Source of the DNA: Saprospiraceae bacterium
Lineage (GTDB): Bacteria > Bacteroidota > Bacteroidia > Chitinophagales > Saprospiraceae
Length of the DNA stretch: 64,000 nucleotides
Reading direction: 5' to 3'
NCBI GenBank assembly: GCA_021604865.1
Contig: BQJU01000001.1
Span: forward strand, 186,001 to 250,000
The notes below the pieces were generated by a model. It saw only the letters and a program-made list of their open reading frames with translations. It was not told where the DNA came from and did not search any database. Below, one piece after another: positions 44,502 through 52,159 of this stretch. Positions within the stretch are counted from its first letter, which is position 1, and every line of letters starts with the position of its first letter. The position numbers and the translations under genes were made by a program.

Positions 44502-46181
44502 ATGTCAAAGCAACTCATCGAATGCGTGCCCAATTTCAGCGAGGGCCGCGATGCCAATATCATCCGCCAGATTACACAGGTTATTGAGACTGTCGAAGGC
44601 GTCAAACTCCTGGATGTCGATCCGGGTAAGGCGACTAATCGGACCGTCGTCACTTTTGTTGGGGAACCGGCACCTGTGATTGAAGCAGCCTTTCTTGTCA
44701 TACAAAAAGCGGCTTCTTTGATCGATATGAGCAAACACCACGGCGAACATCCACGCATGGGCGCCACCGATGTTTGTCCCCTGATTCCGATTGCCAATAT
44801 TACTATGGAGGAAGTTGTGAAATGGGCACATAAACTGGCTAAAAGAGTGGGCGAAGAGTTGGAAATCCCCTGCTATATGTACGAATATGCAGCCACTAAA
44901 CCTGCCTGGAAAAACCTGGCTACTGTTCGCGCCGGAGAATACGAAGCACTAAAGGATAAACTCAGTAAACCGGAGTGGAAACCTGATTATGGCCCAGCAC
45001 GTTTCAATGCCCGCAGTGGGGCCACCGCCATCAGTGCCCGCGATTTTCTGATTGCTTACAATATTAATCTTAATACCACGTCAGTACGGCGGGCTAATTC
45101 GGTGGCTTTTGATGTGCGCGAAAACGGACGTGTCAAACGGGAAGGTGATCCTATTTCTGGTAAAGTAGTAAAAGATGCTAATGGCAAACCGATGCGGGAG
45201 CCTGGTGCCTGCAAGGCCGTTAAAGGCATCGGCTGGTATATCGAAGAATATGGCATTGCACAGATATCGATGAATCTCACCAATATCAATGTGACGCCAC
45301 TACATATCGCTTTTGAAGAATGCCATAAAAGCGCTGACCGCCGTGGACTTCGGGTCACTGGCTCTGAACTGGTGGGTCTTGTGCCTCTGAAAGTGATGCT
45401 GGATGCGGGTCGTTATTTTCTAAAAAAACAGGAACGCTCCGTAGGGGTATCTGAGGAAGAATTGATCAAAATTGCTGTCAAATCTCTTGGGTTAGAAGAA
45501 CTGACGCCTTTTGATCCCAAGAAAAAAATCATCGAATATCAGCTAAAAGATGCAGAAAAAAATCCATTGGTAGCTATGGACCTGAGGGCTTTCGCCAATG
45601 AAACGGCCTCGGAAAGCATGGCTCCGGGTGGAGGATCCATTTCCGCTTATGTCGGAGCGTTAGGTGTTTCACTGGCCACAATGGTTGCCAATCTTTCAGG
45701 CCATAAACGCGGCTGGGACGATCGGTGGGAAGAATTCTCGGATTGGGCAGACAGGGGGCAACAAATCAAAGATGCCTTGTTGAAACTAGTGGATGAAGAT
45801 ACCGGTGCTTTTAACGCCATTATCGATGCATTCCGTTTGCCGAAAGGCAGTTCCGAAGAACAGGCTGTCCGCAAAGAAGCCATCCAAGCCGCGACCAAAC
45901 TGGCTATAGAAGTGCCTTTCCGTACTATGGAACTATCTCTGCAATCCTTTGAAGTCATCAAAGCCATGGCTGAACACGGTAACCCTAACTCGGCTAGTGA
46001 TGCCGGGGTAGGGGCTCTCTGTGCCCGTGCAGCTGTACACGGTGCCTTCCTCAACGTAAAAATCAATACCGATGACCTGGAGGATAAAGGCTATGTGGCG
46101 GATATTTTGGAAAAAACAGCTGTGATGGCTAAAAAAGCGGATGAACTGGAGGCGGAGGTGCTTTTGATGGTGAATGGATAA
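44502..46181 (+). CDS. ftcD: Bifunctional glutamate formimidoyltransferase / formimidoyltetrahydrofolate cyclodeaminase
   Basis: Transfers the formimino group of N-formimino-L-glutamate (from histidine breakdown) to tetrahydrofolate, then removes ammonia to give methenyl-THF. The 559-residue chain holds the transferase N-domain (about 1-180, starting LIECVPNFSEGRD, with HHGEHPRMGATDV), the transferase C-domain (about 180-330) and the all-helical cyclodeaminase (about 350-555, with ESMAPGGGSISAYVGALG and NPNSASDAGVGA). This is the mammalian-style fusion; many bacteria encode the two parts separately. No other histidine-degradation (hut) gene is nearby. A heptamer array starts four bases after its stop codon. 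Confidence 0.95.
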   Translation: MSKQLIECVPNFSEGRDANIIRQITQVIETVEGVKLLDVDPGKATNRTVVTFVGEPAPVIEAAFLVIQKAASLIDMSKHHGEHPRMGATDVCPLIPIANITMEEVVKWAHKLAKRVGEELEIPCYMYEYAATKPAWKNLATVRAGEYEALKDKLSKPEWKPDYGPARFNARSGATAISARDFLIAYNINLNTTSVRRANSVAFDVRENGRVKREGDPISGKVVKDANGKPMREPGACKAVKGIGWYIEEYGIAQISMNLTNINVTPLHIAFEECHKSADRRGLRVTGSELVGLVPLKVMLDAGRYFLKKQERSVGVSEEELIKIAVKSLGLEELTPFDPKKKIIEYQLKDAEKNPLVAMDLRAFANETASESMAPGGGSISAYVGALGVSLATMVANLSGHKRGWDDRWEEFSDWADRGQQIKDALLKLVDEDTGAFNAIIDAFRLPKGSSEEQAVRKEAIQAATKLAIEVPFRTMELSLQSFEVIKAMAEHGNPNSASDAGVGALCARAAVHGAFLNVKINTDDLEDKGYVADILEKTAVMAKKADELEAEVLLMVNG

Positions 46182-46185
46182 AGGG

Positions 46186-46295
46186 AGGAGTCAGGAGTCA
46201 GGAGTCAGGAGACAGGAGTCAGGAATCAGGAGTCAGGAGACAGGAGACAGGAGACAGGAATCAGGAGGGAGGAGTCAGGAGACAGGAGTCAGGTC
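46186..46295 (+). repeat. Heptamer tandem array downstream of ftcD (15 full units plus AGGTC)
   Basis: Fifteen heptamers in unbroken phase (46186-46290), built from AGGAGTC, AGGAGAC, AGGAATC and one AGGAGGG, then the truncated unit AGGTC (46291-46295). The array begins four bases after the TAA stop and reads in the sense direction of ftcD, as does the array after purF. Confidence 0.97.
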
Positions 46296-46696
46296 TTTAG
46301 GAGCACAGGCTGTGACATGAAGATGGCTACCGGAAATGCTTACAGTAAATCCCCCCTTGTTTTCCCCCCTGGGGAAATATTCGTACTTCGATCGGCCAGT
46401 GGAAGTAAGGAATCCAGATTAAGTTAATACGATGATTCGGGGTAGAACTACCATCCTCTTAGGGAGGCAGGAGTGGAAATTGGCCCGTTTTCACAAAGGT
46501 TCTTTCTTAAATTAAATTGATAATCAGCTACTTATGTAAAGGGGAGTCTGGTGGGTAGGGGCTGAAGCTTCATACAAGCTATTTTTTTGGCTTTTGATTA
46601 TTGCTGGTGAGAAGATTACGCATATATTGCAATAGATTGCGGTGCCAGCAGGAGACCATCTGACTGTATCTGTTTTTTAATCAAATCTTTGGAGAT
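46296..46696. other. Intergenic region between heptamer array and DUF2461 gene
   Basis: About 400 bases with no supported gene, RNA or promoter. A G/C homopolymer-rich patch (CCCCCC with GTTTTCCCCCC) lies near 46352-46372, and GGGGCTGAAGCTTCAT near 46557-46572 shares GCTGAAGCTT with the mosaic repeats, too short to count as a copy. Confidence 0.6.
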
Positions 46697-47368
46697 ATGA
46701 AAATTCAAAAGGCCACTTTGCAATTTCTTAAAGACCTTTCCAATAATAATGACCGTGATTGGTTTCAGGCCAATAAAGAGACCTATGAGGCCGCCCAGAA
46801 GAATATGAAAGCGTTTGTAAAAGCCGTGGAGGACGCGCTGAGCCAGACTGACCATCTGGAAGGCAGCAAACTTTTTCGCATCTATCGAGACGTGAGGTTT
46901 TCCAAAGACAAATCACCTTACAAAAACAACTTTGGTATGGGGTTCACCCGTGCTACCAATCGACTCCGGGGTGGTTATTACCTCCATATTGAGCCAGGGG
47001 CATCGTTTGTAGGTGGCGGTTTTTGGCGACCCAACAGCTCGGATCTCAAGCGCATCCGCGATGAATTTGTAGCGGACGATAAGCCGATTCGGAAAATCAT
47101 AGCCGATCCCACCTTTCAAAAATATTTTGGCAGCCTTCATGGTGATGAATTGAAAACAGCTCCTCGCGGGTACGATAAAGATAGTCCTGTCTTGGATTTG
47201 ATCCGCAAAAAAAGCTTTACCATTCACAAGAACTTTACAGACAAAGAAGTCACCAGCGACAACTTTCTACTCGAAGTGAAAGCGACCTTCGAAGCTATGC
47301 GGCCCTATTTCGACTATATGAGTATGGTGCTGACGACGGATATGAATGGGGAGTCGATTTTGGATTGA
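46697..47368 (+). CDS. DUF2461 / TIGR02453 family protein
   Basis: A 223-residue soluble protein of a widespread bacterial and fungal family of unknown function. The family pattern is clear: TLQFLKDLSNNNDRDWFQANKETYE (about 6-30), LFRIYRDVRFSKDKSPYKNNFGMGF (about 60-84), GGYYLHIEPGASFVGGGFWRP (about 95-115), and a C-terminal LRK/KSFTIHKNF block. The length is typical. It has no signal peptide. The gene stands alone, flanked on both sides by more than 500 bases of non-coding DNA containing repeats. No motif allows a reaction to be named. Confidence 0.92.
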   Translation: MKIQKATLQFLKDLSNNNDRDWFQANKETYEAAQKNMKAFVKAVEDALSQTDHLEGSKLFRIYRDVRFSKDKSPYKNNFGMGFTRATNRLRGGYYLHIEPGASFVGGGFWRPNSSDLKRIRDEFVADDKPIRKIIADPTFQKYFGSLHGDELKTAPRGYDKDSPVLDLIRKKSFTIHKNFTDKEVTSDNFLLEVKATFEAMRPYFDYMSMVLTTDMNGESILD

Positions 47369-47890
47369 GGCCTTTTAAAAATACCGTACCTCTGGCACGA
47401 CCATCATGATCGAAATGATTTGGCTAAAAGATCAGACCCTGCTGGGGCCGGGTTTCTACTACTATTAGTTTCGCTAGAATTAGGTTTTTTTGTCTAAGTG
47501 CTTGTTTGGAGGCCAAACTTACGCTTGTGCTGAAGCTTTCTCCGGGCGTCTGCGCCATGCTCCTTCGCTGAAGCTTCGGCGCAAGCGAAAGGCTTCGACG
47601 ACGGCGCGTGGCCGTAGCCTTTGGCGAAGGACTCAGCGCCTTGCTTCGCCGTAGCTTCGCTAAGGCAGAGTAGGAGCATGGGCTACAAAACATCGCTTTT
47701 TCGATGCTACTTCCGAAGCTGAAAAATCATCATCTCTCCGTGCTAGAGGTATGGCATCTAAAAAACATTCACCCTAATCACAAATCAACCCAAACATCCC
47801 ACAATTCATCCTGCCCAATCAACGATTCGTCCAAACACAATGGCATAGAACCCGGGAATACTGCATGTTTGTAAGAAAAAGACCCGGATC
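47369..47890. other. Intergenic region with mosaic repeat copy B
   Basis: About 520 bases without a credible gene. The 89-residue minus-strand frame at 47424-47693 is a translation of the repeat (Arg/Ser/Lys-rich low complexity). The promoter of the TonB-dependent receptor should lie at 47720-47890, but no clear element is visible. Confidence 0.7.
47503..47712 (+). repeat. Mosaic intergenic repeat, copy B (long form with GC-rich core)
   Basis: Left part 47503-47537 and right part 47671-47712 match copy A. Between them is a GC-rich core full of GCTTCGGCG/GCTTCGCC variants; CCTTCGCTGAAGCTTCGGCG (47562-47581) and CGCCGTAGCTTCGCTAAGG (about 47647-47665) form a large imperfect inverted repeat that could extrude as a cruciform or fold in RNA. 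Confidence 0.85.
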
Positions 47891-50290
47891 ATGAAAAACA
47901 ACTTACAATCTACAGTTACCTTATTATTCCTGCTGTTTTTAAGTAGTGCTTTTGCCCAAAACAACACCCAAACCGTCAAAGGTACGGTGGTAGACCGCCA
48001 GTCTGAAATTCCATTGATTGGGGTCGCTATTGAACTAATCAGTACAGATCCGATACGCGGAGAAGTAACCGATATCGATGGCGGCTTTGTGCTGAATAAT
48101 GTGCCCCTGGGGCGCCAAACATTCCGGGTCAGTTATCTGGGATATAATACCATCACTTTACCGAATATCGTTGTGACTGCTGGCAAGGAAGTGGTGCTCA
48201 ATATTGACCTGGAAGAATCAGTGCTGGATATGGCAGAGGTAGTCGTCACGGCCAAAGTCGAAAAAGATCAAGCCAATAATGAGCTGGCCACCATCAGCGC
48301 GCGCACCTTCAACCTCGAAGAAGTCACCCGCTTTTCCGGTGGGCGCAATGATGTGGCTCGCCTGGCTGGAAATTTTGCCGGGGTTGCAGTAAGTGATGAT
48401 TCCCGCAATGATATTGTCATTCGTGGCAACTCCCCTTCTGGTTTGTTGTGGCGTTTGGAAGGCGTGCCAATCCCAAACCCCAATCACTTTTCTACCCTGG
48501 GTACAACCGGCGGTCCTGTGAGTGCAGTCAATCCCAATTTATTGAGTAGTTCCGATTTTTTAACCTCTGCCTTTCCCTCTGAGTATGGCAATGCCATTTC
48601 CGGGGTTTTCGACCTGGGGTTCCGCTCCGGCAATAAAGACAATTACGAATATACGTTCCAACTGGCGGCCTTTAGTGGACTGGAATTGATGGCAGAAGGG
48701 CCGCTTAATAAGAAAAAAGACGCTTCTTTTTTGGTGAGTTTTCGCAACTCTTTTGTGCAACTGGCCGATCAGTTGGGTATTCCCATTGGCACCAATGCTA
48801 CTCCTGATTACCGCGACCTTTCTTTTAAGCTGGATTTTGCCAATGGCAATGCTGGAAAATTTTCCATATTTGGTATCGGAGGGACGAGTAAGATTGATTT
48901 TCTCGGCTCTGAAACTGATGAAACGGACCTGTTTGCCAATCCTAATGAAGATGCCTACCCTCGTTCCAAATTGGGCATCCTGGGCGTTCGGCATAACATG
49001 ATCGTAGGAGATAATGCATACATCCGGACGGTCGTGTCTGCTGCTACAGCCCAATCGGAATATTATGCTGATAACCTATTGCCGGAAGGCGAAAAACTCA
49101 GAATAGTTGAGGTGGATGACATCACCAATACGTATGCGGTTTCTTCTTATTGGAACAAAAAATTTAATGCCAAACATACCCTCCGTGTTGGGGTGTTGGG
49201 CCAGTATTTTCAATTAAATACTCAAGCTAGAGATCGTGAAAACCGCCCCGATCTGAATGGTGATGGAGAACCGGATTGGGTTACTTTGCGCGATTTTAAT
49301 AGCGGTTTGGGGCTGTTTCAGGCGTTTGCCCAAAGTCAGTATCGTTTTACCGATCAGTGGACCCTGAATACCGGCCTGCATACCCAATACCTGGAATTTA
49401 ACGGATCTACCGCCCTTGAGCCACGAGTTGCCCTCAACTGGCAGTTTTTGCCTGCCCACCGCCTGAGTTTAGGATATGGGTTACACCATCAAATGCAGCC
49501 CTTGCCAGTGTTTTTCTACCAGCAGGAAGTGAGCCCCGGCGTTTTTGAAGCGACCAACAAGGATCTGGATTTTACCCGTAGTCATCATTTTGTACTCGGT
49601 TATGATCTGAAAATCAATACTGCTTGGCGCATCAAAGCAGAGACTTATTATCAGGCTATTCAAAATGTACCTGTGGAAATGGAAATATCGAATTTTTCAA
49701 TCCTCAATGCCGGTGCCGATTTTGTTTTTCCGGAAGCAGGATCACTGAAGAATTCAGGTACGGGAACCAATTACGGTGTAGAGGTTACTGTAGAGAAATT
49801 TTTCAGCCAGGGCTATTACGGGCTGCTCACTACCTCAGTTTTTGACTCAAAATACAAAGGAAGTGACGGCATTGAGCGCAATACGGCCTTCAATAACGGT
49901 TATGTGGTCAATGTACTAGCCGGTAAAGAAATTAAAATTGGTGCTGACAAACGTAATGCCCTTACTTTTGATCTGAAATTTACCACCGCTGGCGGTCGCT
50001 ATTATACACCGGTCGACCTGGAAGCTTCCCGCCAGGCAGGTAAAGAAGTATTGCAGGATGATCTGGCTTTCAGTGAACGCCTGGACCCATACCTGCGCCT
50101 GGATATGAAATTCGGCATTCAGCTCAATAGCAAACACAAAAAGATATCCCAGCAATTTTTTATCGACATCCAAAATATTACAGACAATAAAAACATCTTT
50201 GCTCGTCGCTATAATGAAGTTACCAATGATGTGAATACGGTTTATCAGTCCGGTTTTTTTCCGGATATTATGTATCGGTTACAGTTTTGA
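47891..50290 (+). CDS. TonB-dependent receptor with N-terminal carboxypeptidase-regulatory-like domain
   Basis: A 799-residue outer-membrane receptor. Signal peptide (about 1-22, ending SSAFAQ), regulatory-like beta-sandwich (about 27-110, VKGTVVDRQSEIPLIGVAIEL, then FRVSYLGYNT), a TonB-box-like segment (AEVVVTAKVEKD, about 117-128), plug (about 130-240, including IVIRGNSPSGLLWRLEGVPIPNPNHF) and a beta-barrel ending MYRLQF. It is shorter than SusC proteins and has no SusD partner, so it is a stand-alone receptor; the ligand is unknown. Relatives of this type can be involved in siderophore, vitamin or protein uptake. A 16-bp hairpin repeat follows its stop codon by 14 bases. Confidence 0.92.
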   Translation: MKNNLQSTVTLLFLLFLSSAFAQNNTQTVKGTVVDRQSEIPLIGVAIELISTDPIRGEVTDIDGGFVLNNVPLGRQTFRVSYLGYNTITLPNIVVTAGKEVVLNIDLEESVLDMAEVVVTAKVEKDQANNELATISARTFNLEEVTRFSGGRNDVARLAGNFAGVAVSDDSRNDIVIRGNSPSGLLWRLEGVPIPNPNHFSTLGTTGGPVSAVNPNLLSSSDFLTSAFPSEYGNAISGVFDLGFRSGNKDNYEYTFQLAAFSGLELMAEGPLNKKKDASFLVSFRNSFVQLADQLGIPIGTNATPDYRDLSFKLDFANGNAGKFSIFGIGGTSKIDFLGSETDETDLFANPNEDAYPRSKLGILGVRHNMIVGDNAYIRTVVSAATAQSEYYADNLLPEGEKLRIVEVDDITNTYAVSSYWNKKFNAKHTLRVGVLGQYFQLNTQARDRENRPDLNGDGEPDWVTLRDFNSGLGLFQAFAQSQYRFTDQWTLNTGLHTQYLEFNGSTALEPRVALNWQFLPAHRLSLGYGLHHQMQPLPVFFYQQEVSPGVFEATNKDLDFTRSHHFVLGYDLKINTAWRIKAETYYQAIQNVPVEMEISNFSILNAGADFVFPEAGSLKNSGTGTNYGVEVTVEKFFSQGYYGLLTTSVFDSKYKGSDGIERNTAFNNGYVVNVLAGKEIKIGADKRNALTFDLKFTTAGGRYYTPVDLEASRQAGKEVLQDDLAFSERLDPYLRLDMKFGIQLNSKHKKISQQFFIDIQNITDNKNIFARRYNEVTNDVNTVYQSGFFPDIMYRLQF

Positions 50291-50304
50291 AGGAATGAGG
50301 CTTC

Positions 50305-50369
50305 GTCGGCTGGGCTGATAGCGAAACGGTCTAATAACAAAGTGATCTGTCAGTATCGGCCCAGCCGAC
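50305..50369 (+). repeat. Large hairpin containing the recurrent 18-mer
   Basis: GTCGGCTGGGCTGATA (50305-50320) pairs with TATCGGCCCAGCCGAC (50354-50369) with one G:U pair and a 33-base loop. The right arm includes the complement of the 18-mer found at 32567-32584. It stands 14 bases after the receptor's stop codon and could end or stabilise its transcript. Confidence 0.8.
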
Positions 50370-50419
50370 ATGGCCTAATTCCCCAATCCCGAAAAAATCA
50401 GTAATTTTGATACCCAACG

Positions 50420-51493
50420 ATGTACACAAAAAAGAAAAATAAGGAAATATTAGGGTTTGATGACACCTTTTTTTTACTCTTGGGTATTCCAATAGTCGCC
50501 TTTGTAGTGCCCCTGTTATTCTTTAAAGCTTCTCTGAATGATGGATTGGTAGCGTACTTGCCTAAATTTGGGACCTCATTAATGTTTACGGTTGCTTATT
50601 GGCTCGGGGTACGAGCCGTATTTATTGAGATGCGTCGTCGGTTTCCAGAATATCAGCAGACACAAAAACGCATCTTGTATACAGTTGGTGGGATTATTGT
50701 GGCATATTTTGTTGTAGAGCTTACGATAGGTTATTTTCACCACAATTTACTAGGAGGCAAACACGAAGAAGGCATGACAGAAGCCGGTTATGCCGTTCCA
50801 TCAATAATCATCATTGCATTGGCTTCCTCCATTTATGAAAGCATCTTTTTCTATGACCGCTGGAAACGGAGTCTTCTGGAAACAGAACAGCTCAAAAGAG
50901 AAAATATTCAATCTCAATTCGAGGGATTAAAAAGCCAGGTGAACCCACATTTTTTGTTTAATAGCCTAAATACGCTGACTTATATCATTCCTGAAAATTC
51001 GGAAAAGGCAGTCACCTTTGTGCGGAAAATGTCCAAAGTCTACCGGTATTTCCTTGAAATCCGGGACAAAGAACTCATCACCTTATCAGAAGAATTGGAG
51101 TTTTTGCAGGCTTATATTTTTCTGGTCAAGGAGCGGTTTGGTGAAAATCTGAAAATTGACCTACGTATTCCGGCAGATGTGAAAGAACGGCAGATTATCC
51201 CGCTTGCCTTGCAAATTTTGATTGAAAACGCCATCAAGCACAATGTCGTTTCTACCCAAGATCCACTTTTTCTTGAGCTCTTCCTTGACGGTCAGGATCG
51301 GCTTTGTGTGCGCAATAATTTGCAAAAGAAAAACCAGGAGATACCCTCTACTCAAATCGGCTTACGCAATATCAAAAATCGATATGCTTTCTTTACAAAA
51401 GAGGAGGTCGTCGTTGAGGAAAGTGATGCATTTTTCACCGTTTGTTTACCACTGATTTCTGTCCGGCAAAAAGAAAAGACTTTGGACGTTTGA
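50420..51493 (+). CDS. LytS/YehU-type sensor histidine kinase (orphan)
   Basis: A 357-residue membrane kinase. Four hydrophobic segments (about residues 15-35, 47-65, 82-103 and 125-145) form the sensor part. The cytoplasmic His_kinase domain has the signature QVNPHFLFNSLNTLTY (His about 179) and the ATP-binding block ILIENAIKHN (about 275-284), then GLRNIKNRYAFF near the C-terminus. Such kinases normally pair with a LytTR response regulator encoded next door; none is visible here. The convergent neighbour is a 2TM-domain protein, a domain commonly found with LytS/LytTR genes in Bacteroidota. It follows the TonB-dependent receptor on the same strand. Confidence 0.9.
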   Translation: MYTKKKNKEILGFDDTFFLLLGIPIVAFVVPLLFFKASLNDGLVAYLPKFGTSLMFTVAYWLGVRAVFIEMRRRFPEYQQTQKRILYTVGGIIVAYFVVELTIGYFHHNLLGGKHEEGMTEAGYAVPSIIIIALASSIYESIFFYDRWKRSLLETEQLKRENIQSQFEGLKSQVNPHFLFNSLNTLTYIIPENSEKAVTFVRKMSKVYRYFLEIRDKELITLSEELEFLQAYIFLVKERFGENLKIDLRIPADVKERQIIPLALQILIENAIKHNVVSTQDPLFLELFLDGQDRLCVRNNLQKKNQEIPSTQIGLRNIKNRYAFFTKEEVVVEESDAFFTVCLPLISVRQKEKTLDV

Positions 51494-51508
51494 TCTTGGA
51501 TTATCAGG

Positions 51509-51543
51509 AAAACAGGTTAAGCGAGAAAATCTTAACCTGTTTT
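51509..51543. terminator. Bidirectional terminator between LytS kinase and 2TM genes
   Basis: AAAACAGGTTAAG (51509-51521) and CTTAACCTGTTTT (51531-51543) are perfectly complementary over 13 bases with a nine-base loop. T runs on both strands suit a terminator for both convergent genes. Confidence 0.85.
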
Positions 51544-51551
51544 ATTTCAAC

Positions 51552-51920
51552 TTATACTAAATCCCTTTCTCTCCAGTGTCCTTGATCAAAAAGTGGTTCA
51601 GCTTTTGGTCGGGTATCAAAATCTTCTAACGGTTCCTCATTTTTGCGTTCAGCCTGCCAATCTTCAAAATCGCGACTCAGCCAGCCACCAGTACCTGGTA
51701 CGCCAAAAAGTTTAATGGATTTGACAAAGAGGATAATGCCCCAAATAATGCTGATCTTCCAGAGACCAATAAAAGATCCCGTGACCAGCCAGATAGCTGG
51801 AACAATAATGGTGAAAGCGATGAAGGAACGCAGGTTGCGGTAAAACTTTATTTTCTCTTCGCCAACTGTCCTGTGGTTGTTGCGCCTGAAAGAATGGGAA
51901 TAACGATGTTGCCTACACAT
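51552..51920 (-). CDS. 2TM domain protein
   Basis: A 122-residue protein with a basic N-terminus, two transmembrane helices (about 32-50 and 54-70: SFIAFTIIVPAIWLVTGSFIGLWKISIIWGIILFVKSIKLFG, read in two parts) and an acidic C-terminal tail ending in WRERDLV. The helix hairpin followed by WLSRDFEDWQAE fits the Bacteroidota 2TM domain. I chose ATG 51920 over 51980, because the longer version reads through the inverted repeat at 51936-51983. In relatives the domain is often linked to LytTR-type signalling; here a LytS-type kinase is the convergent neighbour. Function unknown. Confidence 0.75.
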   Translation of the reverse strand: MCRQHRYSHSFRRNNHRTVGEEKIKFYRNLRSFIAFTIIVPAIWLVTGSFIGLWKISIIWGIILFVKSIKLFGVPGTGGWLSRDFEDWQAERKNEEPLEDFDTRPKAEPLFDQGHWRERDLV

Positions 51921-51935
51921 GATCTTTTTTTTTGA

Positions 51936-51984
51936 TCTTTGACAAATTCTGCGATCTAAGTAGTCAAGAGAATTTGTCAAAGAA
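51936..51984. repeat. Perfect 15-bp inverted repeat carrying TTTGTCAAAGAA
   Basis: TCTTTGACAAATTCT (51936-51950) and AGAATTTGTCAAAGA (51969-51983) are perfectly complementary, with an 18-base loop. The right arm holds the 12-mer seen at 12026-12037 and 53864-53875. It sits just upstream of the 2TM start on the minus strand, so it is in that gene's leader or promoter rather than a terminator position. Confidence 0.8.
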
Positions 51985-52101
51985 GGTTACTTTTCCTCAA
52001 AACTATGGGCAGAAACAATACAATGCCAGAAAAAAGGACATGTACTAGGATTTTTAAGACGGAAAGACTGAAATGACGCTAATGTGGGTGAATTAAACCT
52101 T

Positions 52102-52138
52102 CTTAGTTTTGATTTTAAACTAAGTTGATTTATCTTTG
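52102..52138 (+). promoter_or_regulatory. nadE promoter with embedded palindrome
   Basis: TTTTG (52107-52111) and TATCTTTG (52131-52138) are separated by 19 bases, a good match to the Bacteroidota promoter form (-33 TTTG, -7 TAnnTTTG), 21 bases before the nadE start. CTTAGTTT (52102-52109) and AAACTAAG (52117-52124) form an inverted repeat with a 7-base centre that overlaps the -33 element, as an operator for a dimeric repressor would. Confidence 0.65.
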
Positions 52139-52159
52139 TTCCAATATCAAAACTATACC

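Noticed and set aside
12907-46295. Possible CRISPR arrays at the two repeat tracts
   Set aside because: The units are contiguous heptamers without spacers, and no cas gene is present.
47424-47693. 89-residue minus-strand open frame
   Set aside because: Its Arg/Ser/Lys-rich sequence is produced by the GC-rich core of mosaic repeat copy B; there is no family or signal, and the core is shared as DNA with other intergenic sites.
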